Positions 1-5,452 of a DNA stretch of 5,562 nt are shown here, piece by piece (positions within the stretch are counted from its first letter, which is position 1; every line of letters begins with the position of its first letter). The notes under the pieces are model-generated. The model saw only the letters and a list, made by a program, of their open reading frames with translations, was not told the DNA's origin and made no database searches. This stretch comes from Ardenticatenales bacterium (GTDB lineage: Bacteria > Chloroflexota > Anaerolineae > Ardenticatenales > Ardenticatenaceae). Position numbers and translations under genes: made by a program. The stretch covers positions 1 to 5,562 of the forward strand of contig JACCSL010000759.1 in the NCBI GenBank assembly GCA_013812995.1, written 5' to 3'.

Positions 1-401
1 GCATGAGCTTCTGGAGCATCGGCGGGAACATTGTCATCTACCTGGCCGCGCTCCAACGGCTACCCCGCGATCTCCACGAGGCGGCAGCACTGGACGGGGC
101 CACGCGCTGGCAGCAACTGCGCCACATCACGCTGCCGCTGCTCTCGCCGGTGACCTTCTTCCTGCTGATTGTGGGGCTCATCAACGCCTTCCAGCTCTTC
201 ACGCCCATGTACGTGCTAACGCGGGGCGGGCCAAGCCATGCCACGATGACCACCGCGCTCTATCTCTATTTCAATGCCTTTCAGTGGCAAAAGCTCGGCC
301 AGGCCGCTGTGATGGCGTGGCTGCTCTGCACGATCATCGGTGCGGTGCTACTCTGGCAGTTTCGGATGGCGCGCCGCTGGGTCTTCTACGCGCAGGAGTA
401 A
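1..401 (+). CDS. Sugar ABC transporter permease, MalF/UgpA type, 5'-truncated by the window edge
   Basis: Membrane-spanning subunit of a carbohydrate (CUT1-type) ABC importer. It would pair with the next gene's product to form the channel, driven by a cytoplasmic ATPase and fed by a binding protein, neither of which is in this window. The 132 visible residues are the C-terminal part of the BPD_transp_1 domain. They carry the cytoplasmic EAA loop that docks on the ATPase: EAAALDGA (fragment residues 26-33) followed by ITLPLL (42-47). Two hydrophobic helices follow (about 51-72 and 101-119), with the family-typical LTRGGPSHAT between them. The ATG at position 3 is not the start: FWSIGGNIVIYLAALQ just before the EAA loop is internal family sequence, so roughly 150 or more N-terminal residues are missing. 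The stop lies 2 nt before the next gene. The family call is secure; the substrate cannot be read from the sequence. Confidence 0.93.
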   Translation, partial: MSFWSIGGNIVIYLAALQRLPRDLHEAAALDGATRWQQLRHITLPLLSPVTFFLLIVGLINAFQLFTPMYVLTRGGPSHATMTTALYLYFNAFQWQKLGQAAVMAWLLCTIIGAVLLWQFRMARRWVFYAQE

Positions 402-403
402 CG

Positions 404-1222
404 ATGACTCCCTTGAGATGGAAGTCTAGCCTGCTCTATCTCTCCCTTATCGGCGGGGCCTTTCTCTTTCTGCTGCCGCTGCTCTGGATGGTCAAGACGG
501 CCTTTCAGGAGGCGCGACTGATCTATGCCAATCCGACCCACTGGCTGCCCTGGCCCCCAACGCTGGCAAATTTCAGGGAGGCGTGGGCCCTGATTCCCTT
601 CATGACCTATCTGCGCAACTCCCTGCTGATTGCGCTGCTGGCCGTGCCCGGCGCGGTGCTCTCCAGCTCGATGGCGGGCTTTGCCTTCGCGAGCCTGCCC
701 GCACGGGGGCGCGGGGTGCTTTTCGCGTTGCTGCTCCTCACGCTGGCGCTGCCCGCGCAGGCCACGCTGATTCCAACGTTCCTGCTCTTCGTCAAGCTGC
801 GCTGGGTGAATACCTTTTTGCCTCTGATCGTCCCGCACTGGACGGCGGGTGCTATCTATGTCTTCCTCTTCCGACAATTTTTTCGCCGCCTGCCGCAGGA
901 GTTGTACGATAGCGCGGAGCTGGATGGCTGCTCCCCGTGGCAGTTGTACTGGTACATCGCGCTGCCTCTCGCGCGCCCGCTCTGCATCACAGTGGCGCTC
1001 TTTACCTTTATTGCCTCCTGGAACGATTTCCAGGGGCCGCTCCTCTATCTGACCGATGGCAGCAAGTTTACGCTCCCCGTGGGGCTGGCCTTCTTCCAGG
1101 GACCGTACGTGACGCAGCTCCATCACCTCATGCCGCTGGCGCTGCTCAGCCTGCTGCCACCCCTGCTGCTCTACCTCGTGGGCCAGCGCTATCTCATCGA
1201 GGGGTTGGAGGTGAGAGGTTAA
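404..1222 (+). CDS. Sugar ABC transporter permease, MalG/UgpE type
   Basis: Second channel subunit of the carbohydrate ABC importer, 272 residues, the usual length for MalG-like permeases. About six membrane helices are visible (roughly 10-30, 70-96, 105-130, 134-156, 193-210, 243-265). The EAA loop reads DSAELDG (169-175) followed by IALPL (185-189), a common variant in which the first Glu is Asp. The N-terminus (a basic stretch, a long hydrophobic helix, then WMVKTAF) and the NSLLIAL and SWNDF segments are typical of the family. The ATG at 404 is chosen because AGGAG at 394-398 lies 5 nt upstream. An earlier in-frame ATG at 284 would only add residues overlapping the preceding permease. The 2-nt gap to the preceding stop implies co-translation. 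The importer's sugar is unknown. The end of this gene also carries the strong ribosome-binding sequence of the next gene. Confidence 0.95.
   Translation: MTPLRWKSSLLYLSLIGGAFLFLLPLLWMVKTAFQEARLIYANPTHWLPWPPTLANFREAWALIPFMTYLRNSLLIALLAVPGAVLSSSMAGFAFASLPARGRGVLFALLLLTLALPAQATLIPTFLLFVKLRWVNTFLPLIVPHWTAGAIYVFLFRQFFRRLPQELYDSAELDGCSPWQLYWYIALPLARPLCITVALFTFIASWNDFQGPLLYLTDGSKFTLPVGLAFFQGPYVTQLHHLMPLALLSLLPPLLLYLVGQRYLIEGLEVRG
1207..1214 (+). promoter_or_regulatory. Strong Shine-Dalgarno (GGAGGTGA) pointing to a CTG start at 1224
   Basis: GGAGGTGA is an eight-base match to the anti-Shine-Dalgarno end of 16S rRNA and sits just before the stop of the second permease. In the frame of the following polymerase gene, the TGA inside this motif (1212-1214) is the last upstream stop. 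The frame then stays open from 1215 onward, but no ATG, GTG or TTG occurs before the GTG at 1317. The only codon of usable type at suitable distance is CTG at 1224, 9 nt after the motif. The ribosome-binding site therefore suggests a non-canonical start upstream of 1317. The motif is seen directly; its use is inferred. Confidence 0.55.
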
Positions 1223-1316
1223 TCTGCGCGTCCTGGCGGGCTGGGGCATACAGGGCTTTCTTCTGGTAGCTCTGGCAACGCCTGATTGGCGCAACGGTCT
1301 CTTCGCCTGGGGCGCG

Positions 1317-2420
1317 GTGTCGCCAGGTGGGCCGGGGTGGCTGAGCTATGTTCTGCCCCTTTCTCTTGGAGTGTGGTTTCTTCACCCGAGGTGCTCCTGG
1401 CGCTGGGGGTCGTACCATCTCGCCTGGCCCATGCTCGGCCTAACCCTGCTCACTCTGATTGGACTGCGGCATTTGGTTTTCATGCCCCTGCTGGGATGGG
1501 GGAGCGCGTGGGGTATCTATCTCTTTTTGCTCAACGAGCGGCCCCGGCTAACAGGGATTCTGGCGCTGCTGCTTCTGATTCAGGGCGGGGTGGCGGTGAT
1601 GCAGTTCTGGCAGCAGGGCGATCTGGGGTTGAGGGTGCTAGGAGAATATTCGCTCGATCCAACCGTGGAGGGAGTCAGCGTCCTGTGGGCGCGCGACCAC
1701 CCGTGGCTGCGCGCCTACGGCCTGACCGGCCACCCGAACATGCTGGGAGCACTTCTGGCGAGCCTGCTACTTTTGCTTTTGCCGGAACTGTCCCGGGGGC
1801 AGGGCTGGCCGCAGCGGGGAATCGCCCTCGCCCTGAGCGTGGGATTCCTCGGGCTGCTTGTGAGCTTCTCGCGCGCGGCGTGGCTGGGCTTTGCGGGCGG
1901 AGTGCTGGTAGGACTTGGGCGGACTTCGCGCTGGACGCTGCTCCCCTTTCTTCTCGGCCTGCTCTGCCTGATTCCCTACCGTGACCTCGCAGGGAGCCGC
2001 TGGGCGGAGCGCGACAGCCGCATTGAGCAACGATCTATGATGGAGCGGCTGCGGGATGTCTCGCTGGCAATAGAGATCATCCAGCAGCATCCCTGGGCGG
2101 GGGTTGGGGTGGGGAGATACCTGGAGGTCGCAAGGGCGCGCCAGCCCGAGGCGCTCATCGTGCATAATGTGCCCCTGCTGGTTGGTGCAGAACTAGGCTT
2201 TCTGGGTCTCGCCTGCTGGCTGTGGCTGATGCGCGCAGGGTTTCTCGCCCTGTCAGGCAGAGAGCCACCCGTCGGTCCGTGGCTCTCCCTGCTCGTGATC
2301 GGACTATTTGACATAACCCTGTGGCCGACGACAGGGATTCGCAATGCGCTGCTCTTTGCCCTGCTCGCCGCGCCCCTTGCCATTCACCTGGAGGAGAGCG
2401 CCCTTGGCAACGAGGGCTAG
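1317..2420 (+). CDS. O-antigen ligase/polymerase-like (Wzy_C family) membrane protein
   Basis: Polytopic membrane protein of the Wzy/WaaL superfamily, which transfers lipid-linked glycan onto another glycan chain, lipid or protein on the outer face of the membrane. From the GTG start it has 367 residues. Family landmarks, numbered from that GTG, are: GLTGHPNMLG (His at 139); SFSRAAW (183-189) at a membrane helix; HPWAGVGVGRY (258-268) in the large extracytoplasmic loop; HNVPLLVGAELG (His283, a likely functional loop His by family analogy); and GLFDITLWPTTG (Asp332) before the last helix. The GTG has no good ribosome-binding site. The open frame extends upstream, and residues encoded by 1224-1316 add a plausible first membrane helix (VLAGWGIQGFLLVALATPDW), so the true start is probably CTG at 1224 (398 residues). 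It overlaps the next gene by 17 nt. Polymerase versus ligase cannot be decided from sequence. Confidence 0.88.
   Translation: MSPGGPGWLSYVLPLSLGVWFLHPRCSWRWGSYHLAWPMLGLTLLTLIGLRHLVFMPLLGWGSAWGIYLFLLNERPRLTGILALLLLIQGGVAVMQFWQQGDLGLRVLGEYSLDPTVEGVSVLWARDHPWLRAYGLTGHPNMLGALLASLLLLLLPELSRGQGWPQRGIALALSVGFLGLLVSFSRAAWLGFAGGVLVGLGRTSRWTLLPFLLGLLCLIPYRDLAGSRWAERDSRIEQRSMMERLRDVSLAIEIIQQHPWAGVGVGRYLEVARARQPEALIVHNVPLLVGAELGFLGLACWLWLMRAGFLALSGREPPVGPWLSLLVIGLFDITLWPTTGIRNALLFALLAAPLAIHLEESALGNEG
2390..2396 (+). promoter_or_regulatory. Ribosome-binding site (GGAGGAG) selecting the TTG start at 2404
   Basis: GGAGGAG lies within the 3' end of the preceding gene, 7 nt before TTG at 2404. It favours this TTG over the upstream in-frame ATG at 2344. 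Translation from 2344 would add 20 residues rich in Arg, Pro and Cys (beginning MRCSLPCSPRPLP) that merely read the preceding gene in another frame. The arrangement implies translational coupling across the overlap. Confidence 0.65.
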
Positions 2421-4128
2421 CCTTGTACCGTTCCTTGAGCAGAGCGCCTATGCGCTGCTGCTGATGTTGGCGTTGCTCTTTGCCTTTGAGCCTGTACGCC
2501 CCGCCATCAACCTCAATGGGCAACTGGTGCTCTCCCTGGTGGAGGCACTGCTGATGTTGGCGCTGGGGGCATGGCTGCTGGCGCGGTCAGCGGCAAGGCA
2601 ATGGCCCACGCCGCCCCGTGCTCTGGCATTGCCCCTCGTCGTCTGGCTCTTGCTTCTGCTCGCATCCGCGCTTGTCGCGCCGGAGTATCGCTCGCACGCC
2701 ATCAAGTTTGTGGCCCGCGTGCTCAACGGGGTTCTGGTGGGATGGATGGCCTACGACATGAGCCAGCACCCGACCCGCTGGCAGCGCCTGGTGCAAGCGT
2801 TAGCGCTTAGCGGGGCGCTGGTGGGTCTGCTGGGGCTGGCGGAAACCTGGGCGGTGGAGCCTTTTGCCGGATGGTTGAGTTATTTCAAACACGGGACGAC
2901 CACGGTTGGGGACATCGTGCGCATCAGCTCGACGCTGACCTATCCGACCATCACCGCGATGGTTCTGGAGCTAACCATGCCGCTGCTCCTCGCGTGGGCG
3001 GTGACGAGCACGCGAGGCTGGCAGCGGCTGCTGCTGGGAGCGCTGCTTGTCGCGGGGATGGCAACGCTGCTCCTCACGTTGAGCCGCGCCGGGGTCGTGG
3101 CGCTGGCGCTGGCGCTGACCGCAATGGCCGTCACCGCGCTCTGGCGCTGGCAGATCCCTGGTGCCGGTGCGCTCGTGTGGGGCAGCGGCCTCGCTGTCGG
3201 TGCGCTCGCTCTACTGACCCTCGTGCTATTCATTGCCAACCCGCTGATCCGGCTGCGACTGCTCAGCGAGACGGAGGGAAATTGGTATCAGGCGCGCTTC
3301 GAGAGCCGAGCCATCCCCCCGATGGAACCCAGTGAGATTATCCAGGTTCCAGTGTTGGTCCAGAACATGAGCGTCCGCGATTGGCATCTCCACGGCCCCC
3401 AGCCCTTCTTGCTGGGCTACCATCTTCTTCTGGAGGATGGCACGATGGTGCAGTATGACGGGGCGCGCACTCTCCTGGAAGAAGCCGTCCCGCCAGGGGC
3501 TGTCATCGAGGTACAGGCGTATATCATCGCGCCGGAGGAACCGGGGCGCTATCTTATCGAGTGGGACATGCTGCAAAATGAGGTGGCCTGGTTTAGCTGG
3601 AAGGGGGCACCGACCCTGCGCGTGCCTCTGACGGTTCTGGGGGAGAGTGATGATGAGCTGCCCATCCTTCCTCCCGCGCCAGATATACGCATTCCGGCTC
3701 CGACACGCGGTTTACTCTGGCGCGCGGCGGGGCAGATGGTGCTGGAGCGCCCGCTTCTGGGCATGGGACCGGACACCTTCCGTCTGATCTATGGTCGCTT
3801 CGTGGGGTTGGAGCAGTGGGACCCTAACATCCACTCTAATAACCTCTACATCGAATGGGCTGCAACGAGCGGGCTCCTGGGGCTCGCGGCCTTCCTCTGG
3901 TGGAGCCGGGTCCTGGCCCTTGCGCTCTGGCAAGGGATACGTGCCCAGAGCGAGCACTGGGTCTGGCGGGTCGCCTTGGGGGCGGCGCTTCTGAGTTGGT
4001 ACCTGCATGGCCTGCTGGATTACTTTTTCGAGTTCACCCCGACCTACGTCGCCTTCTGGCTGATTGTAGGGTTGTTGATGCGGGCGGTGGAGCCAACGAG
4101 CACTGAGGCAGATGCGCATAGCCTTTGA
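2404..4128 (+). CDS. O-antigen ligase/polymerase-like (Wzy_C family) protein with an inserted extracytoplasmic beta-rich module
   Basis: Second Wzy/WaaL-superfamily membrane protein of the operon, 574 residues from the TTG start, longer than the usual 400-450. The first half (about 12-280) is almost all membrane helices, with RISSTLTYPT (173-182) and LTLSRAG (224-230) as family landmarks. Residues about 290-415 form a hydrophilic, beta-rich insertion opening with EGNWYQARFES, with central motifs LGYHLLLEDGT, YDGARTLL, PPGAVIEVQAYIIAPEEPG and RYLIEWDML, and ending in WFSWKG and LRVPLTV. A Pro-rich linker (420-433) returns to the family fold: ERPLLGMGPDTF (448-459), HSNNLYIEWAATSG (His477 in the position of the conserved loop His), then C-terminal helices. 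The insert therefore sits in the large loop on the outer face that carries the transfer chemistry. Its sequence pattern suggests an Ig-like, possibly glycan-binding domain (inference). Starts and ends in 17-nt overlaps with both neighbours. Confidence 0.92.
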   Translation: MATRASLVPFLEQSAYALLLMLALLFAFEPVRPAINLNGQLVLSLVEALLMLALGAWLLARSAARQWPTPPRALALPLVVWLLLLLASALVAPEYRSHAIKFVARVLNGVLVGWMAYDMSQHPTRWQRLVQALALSGALVGLLGLAETWAVEPFAGWLSYFKHGTTTVGDIVRISSTLTYPTITAMVLELTMPLLLAWAVTSTRGWQRLLLGALLVAGMATLLLTLSRAGVVALALALTAMAVTALWRWQIPGAGALVWGSGLAVGALALLTLVLFIANPLIRLRLLSETEGNWYQARFESRAIPPMEPSEIIQVPVLVQNMSVRDWHLHGPQPFLLGYHLLLEDGTMVQYDGARTLLEEAVPPGAVIEVQAYIIAPEEPGRYLIEWDMLQNEVAWFSWKGAPTLRVPLTVLGESDDELPILPPAPDIRIPAPTRGLLWRAAGQMVLERPLLGMGPDTFRLIYGRFVGLEQWDPNIHSNNLYIEWAATSGLLGLAAFLWWSRVLALALWQGIRAQSEHWVWRVALGAALLSWYLHGLLDYFFEFTPTYVAFWLIVGLLMRAVEPTSTEADAHSL

Positions 4129-5230
4129 CATCACCCCGCTCGCGGTGCCCCAGAGTGGGGTGGGCACCTACACCGCCAACCTCCTGGCCCATCTCTATCG
4201 GCAGACAGAGGATCAGATTCTCCCTCTCATCCATCGTCCCCTGGCATTGGCCGCGTCTGAGATAGAATTTCCTGCGCCGTCCGTCCGATCCCCCTGGGGC
4301 AGGCTGAATAAAACGCTCTGGATGCAGATGCTCCTTCCCTGGCAGCTCTCCCGCCTGCGGCCCGATGTGGCGCACTTTACCAACAGTGTGGCTCCTCTCT
4401 ACGCCCCTTGCCCGACCGTCATCACCATTCACGATATGACACTCTGGCTCTTCCCAGAGCACCATTACCGACGGCGGCTCCTGGCGATGCGCCCCTTCAT
4501 CCCCATCGCGGCGCGGCGGGCCGGGGCCATCATTGCGGTCTCGCATAGCGCCAAGGCTGACATCGTGCGTATCCTTGGCGTTCCCGCCGAGAAGGTCCAT
4601 GTGGTGTATGAGGCTCCGCCCCCCGCCTTCCGACTGCTCGCGCCCGGCCCACTTCTGGAGTCGGTTCGTCGCGAGTACCACTTGCCCGAGCGCTTTCTAC
4701 TCTACGTGGGCACCCTGGAGCCGCGCAAGAATCTGGTTCGCCTGCTGGAAGCGTTTGCCTACCTGCGGCGCGCCGTGCGGCTACCCCACACGCTGCTCGT
4801 CGTGGGGCGGCGCGGCTGGAAGGAGGATGCAATCTTTGAGGCGGTGGAGCGGCTAGCACTCGGTGACGCGGTGCGCTTTCTGGACTATGTGCCCACCACG
4901 GCGCTGGTCGCGCTGTATAACCTGGCCGAGGCGCTGGCGTTCCCGTCGCTCTACGAGGGATTCGGGTTGCCTGTGGTGGAGGCGATGGCCTGCGGCACCC
5001 CGGTGGTCACCTCCGAGCGTGGCTCGCTGGGGGAAATCGCAGGGGGTGCCGCGCAGTTTGTAGAACCCACCAACGTGGAGTCCATCGCAGCAGGGCTGCA
5101 CACCGTACTCAACGATGAGTTCCGCCGCGCCGAGCTGCGCGTGCTGGGCCTCGCCCATGTCGCCGCCCTCACCTGGGTCGCCACCGCGCGCCAAACGCGG
5201 CAGGTCTATGAGGGAGCGTTGGAGCGATAG
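4112..5230 (+). CDS. Glycosyltransferase, GT4 type (GT-B fold)
   Basis: Cytoplasmic or membrane-associated retaining glycosyltransferase that moves a sugar from a nucleotide-sugar to a growing, probably lipid-linked, glycan. 372 residues, normal length for GT4. The N-terminal acceptor domain starts MRIAFDITPL and has the glycine loop SGVGTYTANLL (15-25), TIHDMTLW (105-112) and AVSHSAK (142-148). The C-terminal Glycos_transf_1 domain has YVGTLEPRKN (198-207), the donor-binding start with Arg205 and Lys206. It also has EGFGLPVVE (282-290), the EX7E motif with Glu282 and Glu290, followed by AMACGTPVV. No membrane helix is evident. The ATG at 4112 overlaps the preceding gene by 17 nt; a weak TGAGG precedes it at short spacing. 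The final residues GALER and the TAG stop are encoded by the repeat block that begins at 5213, so the native C-terminus may have been replaced. Donor and acceptor are unknown; similar proteins are often mannosyl- or rhamnosyltransferases. Confidence 0.95.
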   Translation: MRIAFDITPLAVPQSGVGTYTANLLAHLYRQTEDQILPLIHRPLALAASEIEFPAPSVRSPWGRLNKTLWMQMLLPWQLSRLRPDVAHFTNSVAPLYAPCPTVITIHDMTLWLFPEHHYRRRLLAMRPFIPIAARRAGAIIAVSHSAKADIVRILGVPAEKVHVVYEAPPPAFRLLAPGPLLESVRREYHLPERFLLYVGTLEPRKNLVRLLEAFAYLRRAVRLPHTLLVVGRRGWKEDAIFEAVERLALGDAVRFLDYVPTTALVALYNLAEALAFPSLYEGFGLPVVEAMACGTPVVTSERGSLGEIAGGAAQFVEPTNVESIAAGLHTVLNDEFRRAELRVLGLAHVAALTWVATARQTRQVYEGALER

Positions 5231-5242
5231 AGCGTTGGAGCG
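5213..5242 (+). repeat. Left arm of a perfect 30-bp inverted repeat, containing a gene stop codon
   Basis: This arm reads as octamers GGAGCGTT, GGAGCGAT, AGAGCGTT and the start of another. It is the exact reverse complement of 5414-5443. The TAG at 5228-5230 inside the arm is the stop codon of the glycosyltransferase. Pairing stops at once on either side (5212 with 5444, and 5243 with 5413, do not match). Confidence 0.9.
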
Positions 5243-5244
5243 TT

Positions 5245-5384
5245 GGAGCGGAACGGCGAGCGGGGGAGCGTTGGAGCGGAACGGCGAGCGAGGGAGCGGT
5301 GGAGCGGAACGACGAGCGAGGGAGCGGTGGAGCGGAACGACGAGCGGGGGAGCGGTGGAGCGGAACGACGAGCGAGGCGTTGGC
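5245..5384 (+). repeat. 28-bp direct tandem repeat, four full units plus a partial fifth
   Basis: Units start at 5245, 5273, 5301, 5329 and 5357, exactly 28 bp apart. Each unit begins GGAGCGGAACG, has a central CGAGCG and ends GGGAGCG plus two variable bases. Differences between full units are confined to three places: G/A at unit position 12, G/A at position 19, and T/G at position 27. The fifth unit follows the pattern to about 5376 and then degenerates. The unit is about 79% purine on this strand and every C in it is followed by G. There are no spacers between units. A period of 28 is not a multiple of three, so each unit shifts reading frame, which argues against protein-coding function. 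Confidence 0.92.
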
Positions 5385-5388
5385 TCGA

Positions 5389-5452
5389 ACGCTCTATCGC
5401 TCCAACGCTCTGTCGCTCCAACGCTCTATCGCTCCAACGCTCCAACGCTCTA
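5389..5452 (-). repeat. Inverted octamer array, including the right arm (5414-5443) of the 30-bp inverted repeat
   Basis: Three 16-bp units (5389-5404, 5405-5420, 5421-5436) read ACGCTCTRTCGCTCCA, with A, G, A at the variable base. Two 8-bp half-units follow (5437-5444 and 5445-5452). On the minus strand these are the same GGAGCGTT/AGAGCGTT octamers seen at the left end. A second register also pairs perfectly over 23 bp: 5228-5250 with 5430-5452. Only one of the two registers can form at a time, and the loop (about 170-180 nt) would contain the 28-bp repeats. Confidence 0.9.

Larger units (their letters stand above)
5213..5452. repeat. Composite repeat block: octamer array, 28-bp tandem repeats, inverted octamer array
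   Basis: A 240-bp low-complexity block of three parts: forward GGAGCGTT-type octamers (5213-5244), 28-bp tandem units (5245-5384), and inverted octamers (5389-5452). It begins inside the last codons of the glycosyltransferase. It contains 18 GAGCG words on the plus strand (5214-5374) and then 8 CGCTC words (5390-5450). No stop codon occurs in the 28-bp unit in any forward frame, so open frames of about 100-140 codons cross it in several frames. They translate as Gly/Ala/Glu/Arg/Trp/Ser repeats and are artefacts. Together with the tail after it, this is the only stretch over 300 bases without a recognisable gene. It is not a typical Rho-independent terminator, because no U-run follows the inverted arm. 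Confidence 0.9.

Noticed and set aside
386..1294. 302-codon open frame on the minus strand
   Set aside because: It lies opposite the well-supported second permease; its product is rich in Arg, Gln and Glu without domain signs, as expected for the antisense of a Leu-rich membrane gene.
1286..1984. 232-codon plus-strand open frame overlapping the first polymerase
   Set aside because: Translation is Ala/Gly/Arg/Pro-rich with no recognisable motif, whereas the overlapping frame shows all Wzy_C landmarks.
2344..2403. Upstream ATG start for the second polymerase
   Set aside because: The added residues are an out-of-frame reading of the preceding gene and there is no ribosome-binding site; the TTG at 2404 has GGAGGAG upstream.
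2458..2562. 15-base direct repeat CTGCTGATGTTGGCG at 2458 and 2548
   Set aside because: Both copies encode Leu-rich membrane-helix residues (LLMLA) with the same frequent codons; this is most simply codon-level coincidence in a membrane protein.
4034..4681. 215-codon minus-strand open frame
   Set aside because: It is antisense to the GT4 glycosyltransferase, whose catalytic motifs are clear; no independent start signal or domain is seen.
5245..5384. CRISPR array, suggested by 28-bp repeat length
   Set aside because: Units are directly contiguous with no unique spacers, and no cas genes are visible.
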